In this document: in pieces, positions 16,291 to 25,017 of the stretch
How positions within the stretch are numbered: the first letter of the stretch is position 1
Layout: every line of letters begins with the position of its first letter
From: JBARKJ01 sp963698885
Lineage (GTDB): Bacteria > Nitrospirota > JACRHJ01
Direction of reading: 5' to 3'
Length of the DNA: 64,000 nt
NCBI GenBank assembly: GCA_963698885.1
Contig: CAVOSJ010000002.1
Span: 310,001-374,000 of the forward strand
Notes under the pieces: generated by a model
The model's input: the letters and a program-made list of their open reading frames with translations, nothing else
Told to the model about the DNA's origin: nothing
The model's database searches: none
Program-made: the position numbers and the translations under genes

Positions 16291-17031
16291 TCCTGTCTGA
16301 TATATCTGTCCGCAATCGGTTTTTTGACCGTCATACCAGTCGGGCAAAAAAAGCTGACGGCCGAGAGGATGGCGGCAGTCACGGCCCTTTTCCCGCTGGC
16401 CGGCCTACTCATCGGGGGGGTACTCGTCGGGTTCGATTTCCTGGTGAAGGGCCTCCTTCCCCGGCAGGTGACGGACGCCCTTATTATTGCTTTTCTGGCC
16501 GTTATCACCGGAGGCCTCCACTTGGACGGCATAGCGGACACGGCGGACGGCTTAATCGGCGGTAAGGGGGACAGGGAGAAGACGCTTGCGATAATGAAGG
16601 ACAGCCGCACCGGCGCGATGGGCGTAATCGCGATAGCCTTGCTCCTGCTCGTCAAGTTCATGGCGCTCGATTCCATCCCTTCCGTGTTAAGGCCCGGTGC
16701 GCTTTTGCTTGCGCCGGCCCTGTCCCGGTGGGGACAGGTGCTCGTGTCATACGGCTCGCGTCCGGCGAGAAGCGAGAACAGCCTCGCGGGTTCGTTCATT
16801 ACATATATAAAGCCGGCGCATTTTATAGTCGCGTCTATCCTGGCTGTGGGCTTCGGGGTCGTATTCGGCGGCACGACCGGCCTTGCCTCCGTTGCGGCTG
16901 TAGCGATAGCGTGCCTCCTTTTGAAGCTGTTATTTAATTATTCCATAGGCGGCGAGACCGGCGACACGATAGGCGCGTCGTCCGAGATTACCGAGGCGCT
17001 GGTATTCGTGATATTTTCGGCGACTGTATAG
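16284..17031 (+). CDS. cobS: Adenosylcobinamide-GDP ribazoletransferase, start region frameshifted
   Basis: It joins adenosylcobinamide-GDP with alpha-ribazole in the membrane. The protein has multiple hydrophobic segments and the conserved HLDGIADTADGLIGG and DSRTGAMGV motifs. The clean frame has only a TTG at 16324, inside the conserved FLTVIP start segment. Coding potential (YLSAIGFLTVIP) extends back to about 16300. Removing one base near 16294-16302 links it to a TTG at 16284 overlapping cobT (reading MLILS then IYLSAIG). I take that as the likely start. Confidence 0.87.
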
Positions 17032-17083
17032 AAGGCACTACGTAGAATACCTTTACACTTGCGAGGGGTCGGGAGAGAGGTCA

Positions 17084-17684
17084 ATGAAATACACTCGGCT
17101 ATATCTGTGCAGGCACGGCGAAGTCTGCGGCGACGGCAGGAGACGCTACAACGGCCACCGCGACGTGGACATAACGGATGAAGGCGTGAGGCAGATGGAG
17201 CGCCTGCGCGATACCCTGCTGGACAAGCCGGTGGGCGCGGTGGTCTGCTCCGACCTGATACGCGCGGTAAAAGGGGCCAGGATAATCGGAGAGCCGCATG
17301 GGAAGTCCGGTGTAAGCAGGCCGGAATTCCGGGAACGGAACGTCGGGCTGTGGGAGGGACTCAGCTTCGATGAAATAGAGGCGGCATACCCGGCGGACTG
17401 GAAGGCGTGGCTTTCGGACATAGTGCATTTTACCCCTCCGGGCGGAGAGTCGCTTCAGGAGCTTTCCGGCAGGGTGCTTCCGGCGCTCAATGAAACGCTG
17501 GACGAGCATAAGGGCAAGGAGATCGTCCTGGTCGGCCACGGCGGCGTTAACCGCGTGATATTGTCGTTTGCCCTGGGCCTGGAACTGAGGCAACATATTC
17601 CGCATCGAACAGCATTACGGCTCGCTTAACATAATAGATTTTTACGAGGACGGGATGCCGGTGGTGAAACTTCTTAATGGATGA
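17084..17684 (+). CDS. cobC: Alpha-ribazole phosphatase (histidine phosphatase family), frameshifted at C-terminus
   Basis: It removes the phosphate of alpha-ribazole 5'-phosphate (or adenosylcobalamin 5'-phosphate). The RHG motif YLCRHGEV holds the catalytic histidine, and the second histidine is in VLVGHGGVNR. About 199 residues. The frame is lost near 17590 (LELR), and the authentic tail NIFRIEQHYGSLNIIDFYED continues one frame over to TGA 17684. One inserted base explains it. Lies between cobS and cbiA; identity rests on context plus the Pi-binding motifs, as the superfamily is broad. Confidence 0.85.
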
Positions 17685-17688
17685 TTTC

Positions 17689-19092
17689 ATGAATAAAGGT
17701 TCGATAATAATCGCGGCTCCGTGGAGCGGCTCGGGCAAGACGACCATATCCATCGGAATAATGGCGGCACTTGCGAGATTTGGGTTACCGCGTCCAGCCG
17801 TTCAAGGTCGGCCCGGATTTCATAGACCCGCAGTACCATAAAAAAATCACGGGCCGGACTTCCCGCAACCTCGACTGCTGGATGATGGGAGCGGCCGGGA
17901 CGCGCGCGACCTATGCAAAAGCCTCTGCGGACGCGGACATCTGCGTGACCGAAGGGGTGATGGGACTTTTCGACGGCATCGGCAAAGGCGGCATTCAGGG
18001 GAGCACCGCGGAGATAGCAAAGGTGCTTGGCATCCCTGTTATTCTGGTCGTTGACGCGAGTCACATGGCGGGCAGCGCGGCGGCGGTGATAAAGGGTTTC
18101 GAGGAGATGGACCCGGAAGTGAAGATTGCGGGAGTGATACTTAATCGGGTGGGCTCCGCGCGTCACGCGGCGATGCTTGAGGCGGCAGTCAAAAGACACT
18201 GCAAAGCGAAGGTGGTCGGAGTCGTCCCGCGCGAAGAAGGGCTGGATATACCCTCCAGACACCTGGGGCTGACGACGGACCTGGACGGGATACTGACGCC
18301 GAAGTTCATAAGGAAGCTTAGGGAGACGATAAAAAAACATATCGACATGGACGCGCTTTTAAGGATTGCGTCGAAGGCCCCGGTTCCGGTGCCGCCTAAG
18401 CCGCAAGGCCGGTTTAAGGCCAGGCATCCCGGAAGCCCGGAGCGCCGCGAAGCTCGCCGTGGCAATGGACGAGGCCTTCTGCTTCTATTACCAGGACAAC
18501 CTGGAGATGCTGGAGTCGCTTGGCCTGGAGATAGTCCCTTTTTCGCCCCTGAAGGACGGCGGCCTGCCGGAAGGGATAAAAGGCATATATTTCGGCGGCG
18601 GCTATCCGGAGATGTACGCGCGCGGGCTTGGCCCTGAATGATTTCGTAAAAAACGACGTGCGGGAGGCGGCGCGTGCCGGCTTGCCGATATACGCCGAGT
18701 GCGGCGGGCTTATGTACCTGACGGAAGGAATAACCGACCTTGAAGGAGTGTTCCATCCTATGATGGGACTCATACCGGCGAAGACGACTATGCTTCAAAA
18801 GCGTAAGGCGCTGGGATACAGGACCGTCACGGTAACTGGCGACACGCTATTTCCCAAAGGGTCAAAAGCCCGCGGCCACGAGTTCCATTATTCGGATCTG
18901 GGGCCGATGGGGAAGGGCGTTAAATATGCTTACACGCTGAGTAATGCAATGAAGGAAGAGACGAGGGAGGGGCTTACCGCGGGGAATATACTGGCAAGCT
19001 ACGTGCACCTGCATTTTCTGTCCAACGTGAAGTTTCCGCAATATTTTGCAGAAAAGGTCCGAAACGTAAAGACCCCTTTTAAAAGGGGATAA
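17689..19092 (+). CDS. cbiA: Cobyrinate a,c-diamide synthase, three frameshifts
   Basis: It amidates the a and c side chains of cobyrinate with glutamine and ATP. The N-terminal P-loop IIIAAPWSGSGKTTIS, then VQPFKVGPDFIDPQYH and VTEGVMGLFDG, are typical, and the glutaminase half carries YAECGGLMYL with the nucleophile cysteine. The frame shifts near 17780, 18429 and 18629. Each is repaired by removing one base. An in-frame ATG at 17677 overlapping cobC is an alternative start. CbiA is the oxygen-independent-route homologue of CobB. Confidence 0.88.
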
Positions 19093-19107
19093 AGGAGGAG
19101 AAGTTTT

Positions 19108-20412
19108 ATGGCGTCCCAGGTAGAGCTTGCGGTTCAGGGAATAATAACGGCGAAGATGAAGGCGGTTGCAAAGGCCGAAGGCGTAGCGGAAGAATATGTC
19201 CGGGATATGACCGCCCAGGGCAAAATCGTGATACCGAACAACACCATGAGGGAGAGCAACACGGTCGGAATAGGCAAGGGCCTCAGGACCAAGATAAACG
19301 CGAGTATCGGGACATCCACGGACATAGCGGACATGGCTCTTGAGATAGAAAAAGCGAAAACCGCCGAAGCGTGCGGGGCGGACACGCTCATGGACCTTTC
19401 CGTCGGCGGAGACATAAAGAAAATCAGGCGGGAGGTGCTAAGCTCGATAAGCCTGCCCGTAGGCACCGTGCCGCTTTACCAGGCGTTCGCCCAGGCGATA
19501 GAGAAATACGGCAACCCCGTGGAGATGCCGGAGGAGATGCTTTTCGACGTCATAGAGGAGCAGTGCGCGGACGGCATATCGTTCATGGCCATCCACTGCG
19601 GTATAAACCGGCTGACCATCGAAAGGCTCCGTAAACAAGGCTACCGCTACGGCGGGCTGGTCAGCAAGGGCGGGGCGTACATGGTGGCCTGGATGATGCA
19701 CAATAATAAGGAGAACCCGCTCTTCGAGAAGTTCGACCGGGTAGCGGAGATTTTAAAGAAATACGACTGCGTGCTCTCGCTCGGGAACGGCTTCAGGGCC
19801 GGGGCGATCCACGACTCCTCCGACCGCTGCCAGATACAGGAACTGGTAATAAACTGCGAACTGGCGGAGCTTGGAAGGAAGGCCGGATGCCAGATGATGG
19901 TCGAGGGGCCGGGACATATTCCAATCGACGAGATAGAGGCCAATATCATAATGGAGAAGAGGATGTCGAACGAGGCTCCTTTCTACGTCCTGGGGCCGAT
20001 AACGACGGACGTCGCGCCCGGCTACGACCACATAACCGCCGCGATAGGCGCGTCGTTATCTTCCGCTTACGGCGCGGACTTCATCTGCTACGTGACGCCG
20101 TCCGAGCACCTGGCCCTGCCCAACGTGCAGGACGTGAAAGATGGCGTGATGGCGGCAAAGATCGCGGCATATATCGGGGACATGATAAAGTACAAGAACC
20201 GCGACAGGGACCGGGAGATGAGCCTCGCCCGGCGTGGGCTGGACTGGAAAAAACAGTTCGACCTGGCAATTACGGGGGACAGGCCAAGAGAGGTCCGCGC
20301 ATCCAGGATGCCCTCCGACGAAGGCTCCTGCACGATGTGCGGCGAGTTTTGCGCCACCAAAATAGTGACAAAATACTTTGAGGAAGACATAGACAGCGGC
20401 GTCAAAAAATAA
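19108..20412 (+). CDS. ThiC-family radical SAM enzyme: phosphomethylpyrimidine synthase or 5-hydroxybenzimidazole synthase (BzaF)
   Basis: ThiC converts aminoimidazole ribotide to the thiamin pyrimidine. The paralogue BzaF turns the same substrate into 5-hydroxybenzimidazole, a cobamide lower ligand. The 434-residue protein has the family core (MVEGPGHIPIDEIEANI, VLGPITTDVAPGYDHITAAIG) and a C-terminal cluster motif CTMCGEFC, spaced CX2CX3C. It starts 15 bases after cbiA, has a GGAGG ribosome site and no TPP riboswitch, so it falls under the B12 riboswitch. That context favours BzaF, a known arrangement in Geobacter-type genomes. Sequence alone cannot separate the two. Confidence 0.85.
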   Translation: MASQVELAVQGIITAKMKAVAKAEGVAEEYVRDMTAQGKIVIPNNTMRESNTVGIGKGLRTKINASIGTSTDIADMALEIEKAKTAEACGADTLMDLSVGGDIKKIRREVLSSISLPVGTVPLYQAFAQAIEKYGNPVEMPEEMLFDVIEEQCADGISFMAIHCGINRLTIERLRKQGYRYGGLVSKGGAYMVAWMMHNNKENPLFEKFDRVAEILKKYDCVLSLGNGFRAGAIHDSSDRCQIQELVINCELAELGRKAGCQMMVEGPGHIPIDEIEANIIMEKRMSNEAPFYVLGPITTDVAPGYDHITAAIGASLSSAYGADFICYVTPSEHLALPNVQDVKDGVMAAKIAAYIGDMIKYKNRDRDREMSLARRGLDWKKQFDLAITGDRPREVRASRMPSDEGSCTMCGEFCATKIVTKYFEEDIDSGVKK

Positions 20413-20431
20413 ACTGCGCGACAGTCAAAGA

Positions 20432-20470
20432 AATAAAGGGCCGACCCTCGTGTCGGCCCCTTTATTTTTT
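20432..20470. terminator. Terminator of the cobamide operon (possibly bidirectional)
   Basis: GGGCCGAC pairs with GTCGGCCC, flanked by AAA on one side and TTTATTTTTT on the other. It ends the B12 operon and could also serve the converging minus-strand gene. Confidence 0.8.
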
Positions 20471-20505
20471 AGCCGCCATTCCCGGCAAGCGTAACCCGTT
20501 GACAT

Positions 20506-21018
20506 TTACCGTGGCATCGCCGGCCTCATGTAATGCGTTATCTCCACAAGCCCGCCCGGGGTAATTTCCACATCGGTGACAAACGGGAGAAAACCCTGCG
20601 CCCTGAACTCTACCGTATGACGGCCGGCAGGCAGGTTGAGCGCGTAATCGCGCGACGAGTAATTGTCCGTATTCCCGTAGAACCTGCCGTCGACGTAAAT
20701 GGCGGTATCGCGCGGCGTGACCCTTGTCTCTATGAACCCGTAATCCTCTCCCTGGTGCTGGTAGGGAGGCGCTTCACGCACGCTTGCCCGCTCATAATAC
20801 GGGTAGTCGTAGAACGGCAGGGGCACCGGGATGGGGAACAGGAGCCCCAATGCGACCGGCGAGGGTTCATGGGGTATCTGGTAAATAGGCAGGGGTATCG
20901 GTATCGGGAAAAGGAAGCCCCATCCTACCCTTAGCTGGGCGTTGGCCGTACCCGCGCCAATCAGGACCACGGCTAATACGGCAACGACGGTAGTGGCGAT
21001 TTTCTTTATAGTTTTCAT
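20506..21018 (-). CDS. Secreted PEGA-domain protein
   Basis: The 170-residue protein has a clear signal peptide (hydrophobic 10-25, cleavage near TANA-Q), a proline-rich linker with repeated FPIPIPLP and FPIPVPLP blocks, and a C-terminal PEGA domain (VTPRDTAIYVDGRFYG, then LPAGRHTVEFRAQGF). PEGA domains are small beta-sandwiches found in surface-layer and envelope proteins. Function unknown. A GGAGG site precedes ATG 21018. A hairpin separates it from the upstream Tyr-rich gene. Confidence 0.75.
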   Translation of the reverse strand: MKTIKKIATTVVAVLAVVLIGAGTANAQLRVGWGFLFPIPIPLPIYQIPHEPSPVALGLLFPIPVPLPFYDYPYYERASVREAPPYQHQGEDYGFIETRVTPRDTAIYVDGRFYGNTDNYSSRDYALNLPAGRHTVEFRAQGFLPFVTDVEITPGGLVEITHYMRPAMPR

Positions 21019-21035
21019 AGAAGTCCTCCCTGAAA

Positions 21036-21064
21036 CAAAAAAGGCCCCTTTAAAGGGGGCCTTT
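21036..21064 (-). terminator. Terminator after the Tyr-rich gene (minus strand)
   Basis: GGCCCC and GGGGCC arms around CTTTAAAG-type sequence. On the minus strand the hairpin is followed by a run of T (AAAAAA on the plus strand at 21037-21042). Confidence 0.7.
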
Positions 21065-21068
21065 ACCG

Positions 21069-21368
21069 TCAGCGCCTGTAATAGTCGTCATCCCGGTCGC
21101 GCCAATACCGCTTGTGCCTCGGATAATAGTACCTCCGGTAATAAGGCCCGGGGTAATAGCCGTAAGGGTAGGAATGGCGCGGGTAATAGTAGGGGTAGGG
21201 GGCCGGGTAAGGGTAAGTGTTAGCGTAAGGGCTGTAATATCCGAAAACCGGCGGAGCAACCGCGAACCCGAAGGAGAACCGGACGTGGGCGTCAGCCGCC
21301 TTGGCCCCGGCAAGAAGTACCGCGCCAACGATAAGAAGTGAGACCAGATATTTCTTCACTTCTCGCAC
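21069..21368 (-). CDS. Small secreted Tyr/Pro-rich protein
   Basis: The 99-residue product (GTG start at 21368) has a signal peptide ending near KAADA and a mature part dominated by Tyr, Pro and Arg, with YPYPAPYPYYYP and YYRRYYYPRHKRYW stretches. Such low-complexity proteins recur in delta-proteobacterial genomes. I know no function. It is followed by its own terminator and then the PEGA-domain gene, both exported and both with proline repeats. Confidence 0.6.
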   Translation of the reverse strand: MREVKKYLVSLLIVGAVLLAGAKAADAHVRFSFGFAVAPPVFGYYSPYANTYPYPAPYPYYYPRHSYPYGYYPGPYYRRYYYPRHKRYWRDRDDDYYRR

Positions 21369-21467
21369 CTCTCACTGTTATTATATATTATAAGACCGAT
21401 TAAGTAGAAGAAAGGTTACAGTTGACTTTGCCTTGCATTTTTTATGGATTTGTAATATAAAAAGCGT

Positions 21468-21881
21468 ATGGAAAAACACATAATTTTGCTGGGACACGGC
21501 TCACAGGCCGTCTGCGGGAACGACTCCCTGCCGGAGATGGCGGCAATGGTGGCAAACATGGCGGGGCTGGACGTCCGGTACGCCTACCTCCAGTTCTGCG
21601 CCCCGAACCTTCCGGATGCGGTAAAGACAGCAGTCGAGGCCGGAGCGGCGGAAGTGGTTATAATCCCTTATTTCCTGCACATGGGAAACCACGTGATAAA
21701 GGACATACCGGAAGAGATTGCGGCGCTTTGTGAAAAATACCCGGGAGTGGAGCTCAGGCTCACGGAGCACCTGGGGGCGCACTCGAAACTCGCGGAAATC
21801 GTGTTGGAGACGGATAAAGCAGGATTAAAACCATTCTTTTCTTTCGAGAAAGAAAAGAACCAAAAGAAAGCTAGACTTTAA
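21468..21881 (+). CDS. cbiX: Sirohydrochlorin chelatase-like protein (short CbiX type)
   Basis: Short CbiX enzymes insert cobalt (or nickel/iron) into sirohydrochlorin as homodimers. This 137-residue protein has the metal/tetrapyrrole motif ILLGHGSQ near the start and IIPYFLHMGNHVIKDIPEEI in the middle, with the two expected histidines. The last 17 residues (KPFFSFEKEKNQKKARL) are encoded by a repeat element and lie outside the family domain. ATG 21468. It is not in the B12 operon but would feed the same pathway. Confidence 0.8.
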   Translation: MEKHIILLGHGSQAVCGNDSLPEMAAMVANMAGLDVRYAYLQFCAPNLPDAVKTAVEAGAAEVVIIPYFLHMGNHVIKDIPEEIAALCEKYPGVELRLTEHLGAHSKLAEIVLETDKAGLKPFFSFEKEKNQKKARL

Positions 21882-21928
21882 GTCCAGCTTTTCTTTGTTT
21901 TACTTTCTTTTCACGAAAAGAAAGTAAA
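21834..21928. repeat. Pair of palindromic hairpins, dispersed repeat family (copy A)
   Basis: The first hairpin (21834-21859) is TTCTTTTCTTTC-GA-GAAAGAAAAGAA. The second (21899-21928) is TTTACTTTCTTTTC-AC and its exact 14-bp complement. The block CTTTCGAGAAAGAAAAG plus CAAAAGAAAGCT recurs at 62025-62063. Copy A overlaps the 3' end of cbiX and supplies its stop codon. It lies just ahead of tyrS. Confidence 0.75.
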
Positions 21929-21935
21929 GGACTTT

Positions 21936-23147
21936 ATGCAATCTCTTGATTTGCAAATGGAAATTATCCTCCGGGGGGCGGCGGAGGTCATATCGGAGGA
22001 GGAGCTTAAGAAAAAACTCCAGCGCTCCATCGAGACGGGAAAGCCCCTGCGGGTCAAGGCGGGTTTCGACCCCACCGCGCCGGATTTGCACATAGGCCAT
22101 ACCGTCCTGCTCCAGAAAATGAAGCAGTTCCAGGACCTGGGGCACGAGGTGATATTCCTCATCGGCGACTTCACGGGGATGATAGGCGACCCGACTGGAA
22201 AGTCTGAGACCCGTCCGCCTCTTACGCCGGACCAGGTCAAGGCCAACGCTAAGACGTACATGGACCAGGTGGGTAAAATACTGGATATCTCAAAGACGAC
22301 CGTGGAGTTCAACTCCCGCTGGATGTCGAAGATGCCCTCGGCTGATCTGGTCCAGCTCGCCGGGAAATATACCGTGGCCAGGATGCTGGAGCGCGACGAT
22401 TTTCAGAAACGTTTCCGCGAGCAGAGGCCGATATCCGTCCACGAGTTCCTCTACCCGCTAATACAGGGCTACGATTCCGTCGCGCTTTCCGCAGACGTGG
22501 AGCTTGGCGGGACGGACCAGAAATTCAACCTGCTGGTGGGCCGGGAGCTTCAGAAGGAGTACGGGCAGCCGCCGCAGGCACTCGTTATGATGCCGCTTCT
22601 GGAAGGCACGGACGGCGTCAACAAGATGTCTAAATCCCTGAACAATTACATAGGGATAAACGAAGAGCCGAAGGAGATTTTCGGCAAGACGATGTCCATC
22701 TCCGACGGGATGATGATAAGGTACTATGAGCTTCTCTCGGATTTAACCATCGACGAAATAAAGAATATCAGGAGCGAACTGACGCACGGACAGCGCCACC
22801 CGATGGATGCGAAAAAAGCCCTGGCGGAGGAAATTGTTGACCGCTACCACGGCAAAGGCGCGGGTAAAAAGGCGCGCGAGGAGTTCGAGAAGCAGTTCTC
22901 AAAGGGCGAAATTCCCGAAGAAATACCGGAAGTTATAGTCGAGTGGGAAACGGACGCGATGCCTCTGGCTAAAGTGATGCACAAGGCGGGCGTGGCGGAG
23001 AGCGTCGGCGACGGCAAGCGCCTTATAAAGCAGGGCGGCGTGGAGATGGACGGCGCGCGTCAGACGGACCCGGAGATGCGGGTCGGGCCCGGTGAGTATC
23101 TGCTTAAAGTTGGAAAAAGGCGTTATGTAAAAGTGAAGCCTGCCTAA
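21936..23147 (+). CDS. tyrS: Tyrosyl-tRNA synthetase
   Basis: Class I synthetase charging tRNA-Tyr, 403 residues. The HIGH motif appears as LHIGHTVLL near residue 50, and KMSKS as VNKMSKSLNN near 235. A C-terminal S4 RNA-binding domain (KRLIKQGGVEMDG) is present. The length and the AGFDPTAPDLHIGH start place it in the long TyrS type. AAAGG lies ahead of ATG 21936, immediately after the hairpin repeat. Confidence 0.94.
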   Translation: MQSLDLQMEIILRGAAEVISEEELKKKLQRSIETGKPLRVKAGFDPTAPDLHIGHTVLLQKMKQFQDLGHEVIFLIGDFTGMIGDPTGKSETRPPLTPDQVKANAKTYMDQVGKILDISKTTVEFNSRWMSKMPSADLVQLAGKYTVARMLERDDFQKRFREQRPISVHEFLYPLIQGYDSVALSADVELGGTDQKFNLLVGRELQKEYGQPPQALVMMPLLEGTDGVNKMSKSLNNYIGINEEPKEIFGKTMSISDGMMIRYYELLSDLTIDEIKNIRSELTHGQRHPMDAKKALAEEIVDRYHGKGAGKKAREEFEKQFSKGEIPEEIPEVIVEWETDAMPLAKVMHKAGVAESVGDGKRLIKQGGVEMDGARQTDPEMRVGPGEYLLKVGKRRYVKVKPA

Positions 23148-23211
23148 CGGCGAAAGATATCGCCGATACCAAAAAGGATTTCTGCCATTAATATAAATTA
23201 TTAAATTTAAA

Positions 23212-23242
23212 AAAAGGCCGGACATTTTTGTCCGGCCTTTTA
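23212..23242. terminator. Bidirectional terminator between tyrS and the isocitrate dehydrogenase gene
   Basis: AAAGGCCGGAC pairs with GTCCGGCCTTT, with A- and T-rich flanks on both sides, between converging genes. Confidence 0.8.
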
Positions 23243-23272
23243 TATTCCCACCCTTTTCTTTACGGTTTGTCT

Positions 23273-24355
23273 CTATCCCTTCATCTTCCTTATTATCGCG
23301 TCCGCCATCTGGGATGTCCCGACCGCCGTCGGGTCGTCGGCCTTGGGCTTTAAGTCGTACGTCACGTCTTTGCCTTCGCGCATTACGTCCGCTATGGCAG
23401 TCTTCATCTTTTTCGCCGCGCCCTTCTCGCCAAGGTATTCCAGCATCATCACGCCGGAGAGCATCATCGCAACCGGGTTTACCTTGTTTAGGCCCTTGTA
23501 CTTCGGCGCGGAGCCGTGAGTGGGTTCGAATACGGCGCCGATGGTGCCGATGTTCGCGCCGGGGGCCACGCCAAGGCCGCCGATGAGTCCTGCGCAGAGG
23601 TCGGACAGGATGTCGCCGTAGAGGTTCGGCAGGACTATGACATCGTACAGCTCCGGCTTCTGGACGAGCTGCATGCACATATTGTCTACAATCCTGTCCT
23701 CGAACTCGATATCCGTGAACTCCTTCGCCACCTGACGCGAGACCTCCAGCCAGAGGCCGTCGGAGTACTTCATGATGTTCGCCTTATGTACGGATGTTAC
23801 CTTTTTTCTGCCGTTGTCGCGGGCATACTGGAATGCGTACCTTACGATGCGCTCCGTCCCCATTACGGAGATGGGCTTTATGCTGATGCCGGAGTCGGTG
23901 CGTATCTCGCGGCCGCCGTGCGCCTTCACGGTATCGATTATGGCCTTCGCGCCGTCGGAGCCTTTTTCGTACTCGATCCCCGCGTATAGGTCTTCGGTAT
24001 TCTCGCGGACGATCACAAGGTCTATGTTGTCGTAGCGCGAGCGCACGCCTTCATACGTCTTGCATGGCCGAAGACAGCAGTAAAGGTCCAGCTTCTGGCG
24101 CAGCGTCACGTTTACGCTCCTGAAACCGGTACCGACCGGGGTCGTGACCGGCCCCTTTATCCCGATCTTGTTCCGCATCAGGGACTCGATGACCCTGTCC
24201 GGCAGGGGATTGCCCTCCTTCTCGAAGACGTCCACGCCCGCTTCCTGCACATCCCAATCGAACTGCACCCCCGTAGCCTCAAGGACCCGCCTGGTCGCTT
24301 CCGCGATTTCCGGCCCCGTCCCGTCGCCGGGAATGAATGTAACCCTATATGCCAT
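23273..24355 (-). CDS. icd: NAD-dependent isocitrate dehydrogenase (isocitrate/isopropylmalate dehydrogenase family)
   Basis: It oxidises isocitrate to 2-oxoglutarate. The 360-residue protein has the substrate segment SVNVTLRQKLDLYCCLRPCK, the VIVRENTEDLYAGIEYE motif characteristic of NAD-type isocitrate dehydrogenases, the catalytic lysine region TSVHKANIMKYSDG, and the cofactor region EPTHGSAPKYKG. Isopropylmalate dehydrogenase is less likely given the NTEDLYAG signature and absence of leu genes. AAGGAGAG precedes ATG 24355. Single-gene unit ending at a shared terminator. Confidence 0.9.
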   Translation of the reverse strand: MAYRVTFIPGDGTGPEIAEATRRVLEATGVQFDWDVQEAGVDVFEKEGNPLPDRVIESLMRNKIGIKGPVTTPVGTGFRSVNVTLRQKLDLYCCLRPCKTYEGVRSRYDNIDLVIVRENTEDLYAGIEYEKGSDGAKAIIDTVKAHGGREIRTDSGISIKPISVMGTERIVRYAFQYARDNGRKKVTSVHKANIMKYSDGLWLEVSRQVAKEFTDIEFEDRIVDNMCMQLVQKPELYDVIVLPNLYGDILSDLCAGLIGGLGVAPGANIGTIGAVFEPTHGSAPKYKGLNKVNPVAMMLSGVMMLEYLGEKGAAKKMKTAIADVMREGKDVTYDLKPKADDPTAVGTSQMADAIIRKMKG

Positions 24356-24573
24356 GATTTCTCTCCTTTTTAAGATGATGAATTGAAGGGGAAAATATAT
24401 CCCGCGCGGGCCGGGAAGTCAACATAAAATGGGTGGGCCCGGCTTTTCGAAATCATAACGGCTTGCTATACTTGAACCAAGGGCGCCCATGAGATGGGGG
24501 GCGCTGCCGCAGGCGGCTCTTCGGAATATCGAAGGCCGCCGAGATTACGTTTTGAAGGACAGGAGGTGGAATC

Positions 24574-24819
24574 ATGCCGAAACAGGAACGGACAAGGCAA
24601 CAGGGCGGGTCAATGGGCCAGTTCCCGGCTAACATTACCCAGTACCTGAGAGGGATTGATTTCCCGTGCAACAGAAACGACCTGATTAAGAACGCGAAAC
24701 AAAACGGCGCCGGCCAGCCGGTAATCAGGCTGTTGCAGAACATGCCGGAAAGGCAGTACGGCAGCATGGCGGACGTGACGACCAGCTATAATCAGGCAAG
24801 GGAGCAGAGAGCGGCGTAA
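24574..24819 (+). CDS. DUF2795 domain protein
   Basis: An 81-residue protein matching the DUF2795 pattern: an N-terminal helix LRGIDFPCNRNDLIKNAKQNGA, then VIRLLQNMPERQYGSMADVTTSY. A strong AGGAGG site precedes ATG 24574. No enzymatic motif is seen. The family is common in stress-related loci, but its role is not established. Confidence 0.8.
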   Translation: MPKQERTRQQGGSMGQFPANITQYLRGIDFPCNRNDLIKNAKQNGAGQPVIRLLQNMPERQYGSMADVTTSYNQAREQRAA

Positions 24820-24840
24820 AACAAAAAAAGACCGCGAAGC

Positions 24841-24870
24841 AAAAAGCCCCGGGAGTCCGGGGCTTTTTTT
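24841..24870 (+). terminator. Terminator after the DUF2795 gene
   Basis: AAAAAGCCCCGG pairs with CCGGGGCTTTTTTT around a short GAGT loop, a textbook intrinsic terminator. Confidence 0.9.
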
Positions 24871-24940
24871 GTCGGAAGGCTTAAGGCCTCCGCTTTCCCG
24901 CCAGACCCCTGACCCCTGCTTCTTCCCCATGTATTAGCTG

Positions 24941-24969
24941 TTGCCTTTGAGTTCTTTTTATGTTAAATT
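24941..24969 (+). promoter_or_regulatory. Candidate promoter of guaB
   Basis: TTGCCT and TAAATT are separated by 17 bases. The -10 box lies 48 bases ahead of ATG 25018. The AT-rich patch contrasts with flanking GC-rich DNA. Confidence 0.5.
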
Positions 24970-25017
24970 CATAAACTTACATAAAAAAAGAAAGCCATTC
25001 TTTTTAAAGGAGTTATT

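Noticed and set aside
23273..24355. 3-isopropylmalate dehydrogenase (leuB)
   Set aside because: The VRENTEDLYAGIEYE segment and the lack of leuCD neighbours favour NAD isocitrate dehydrogenase.
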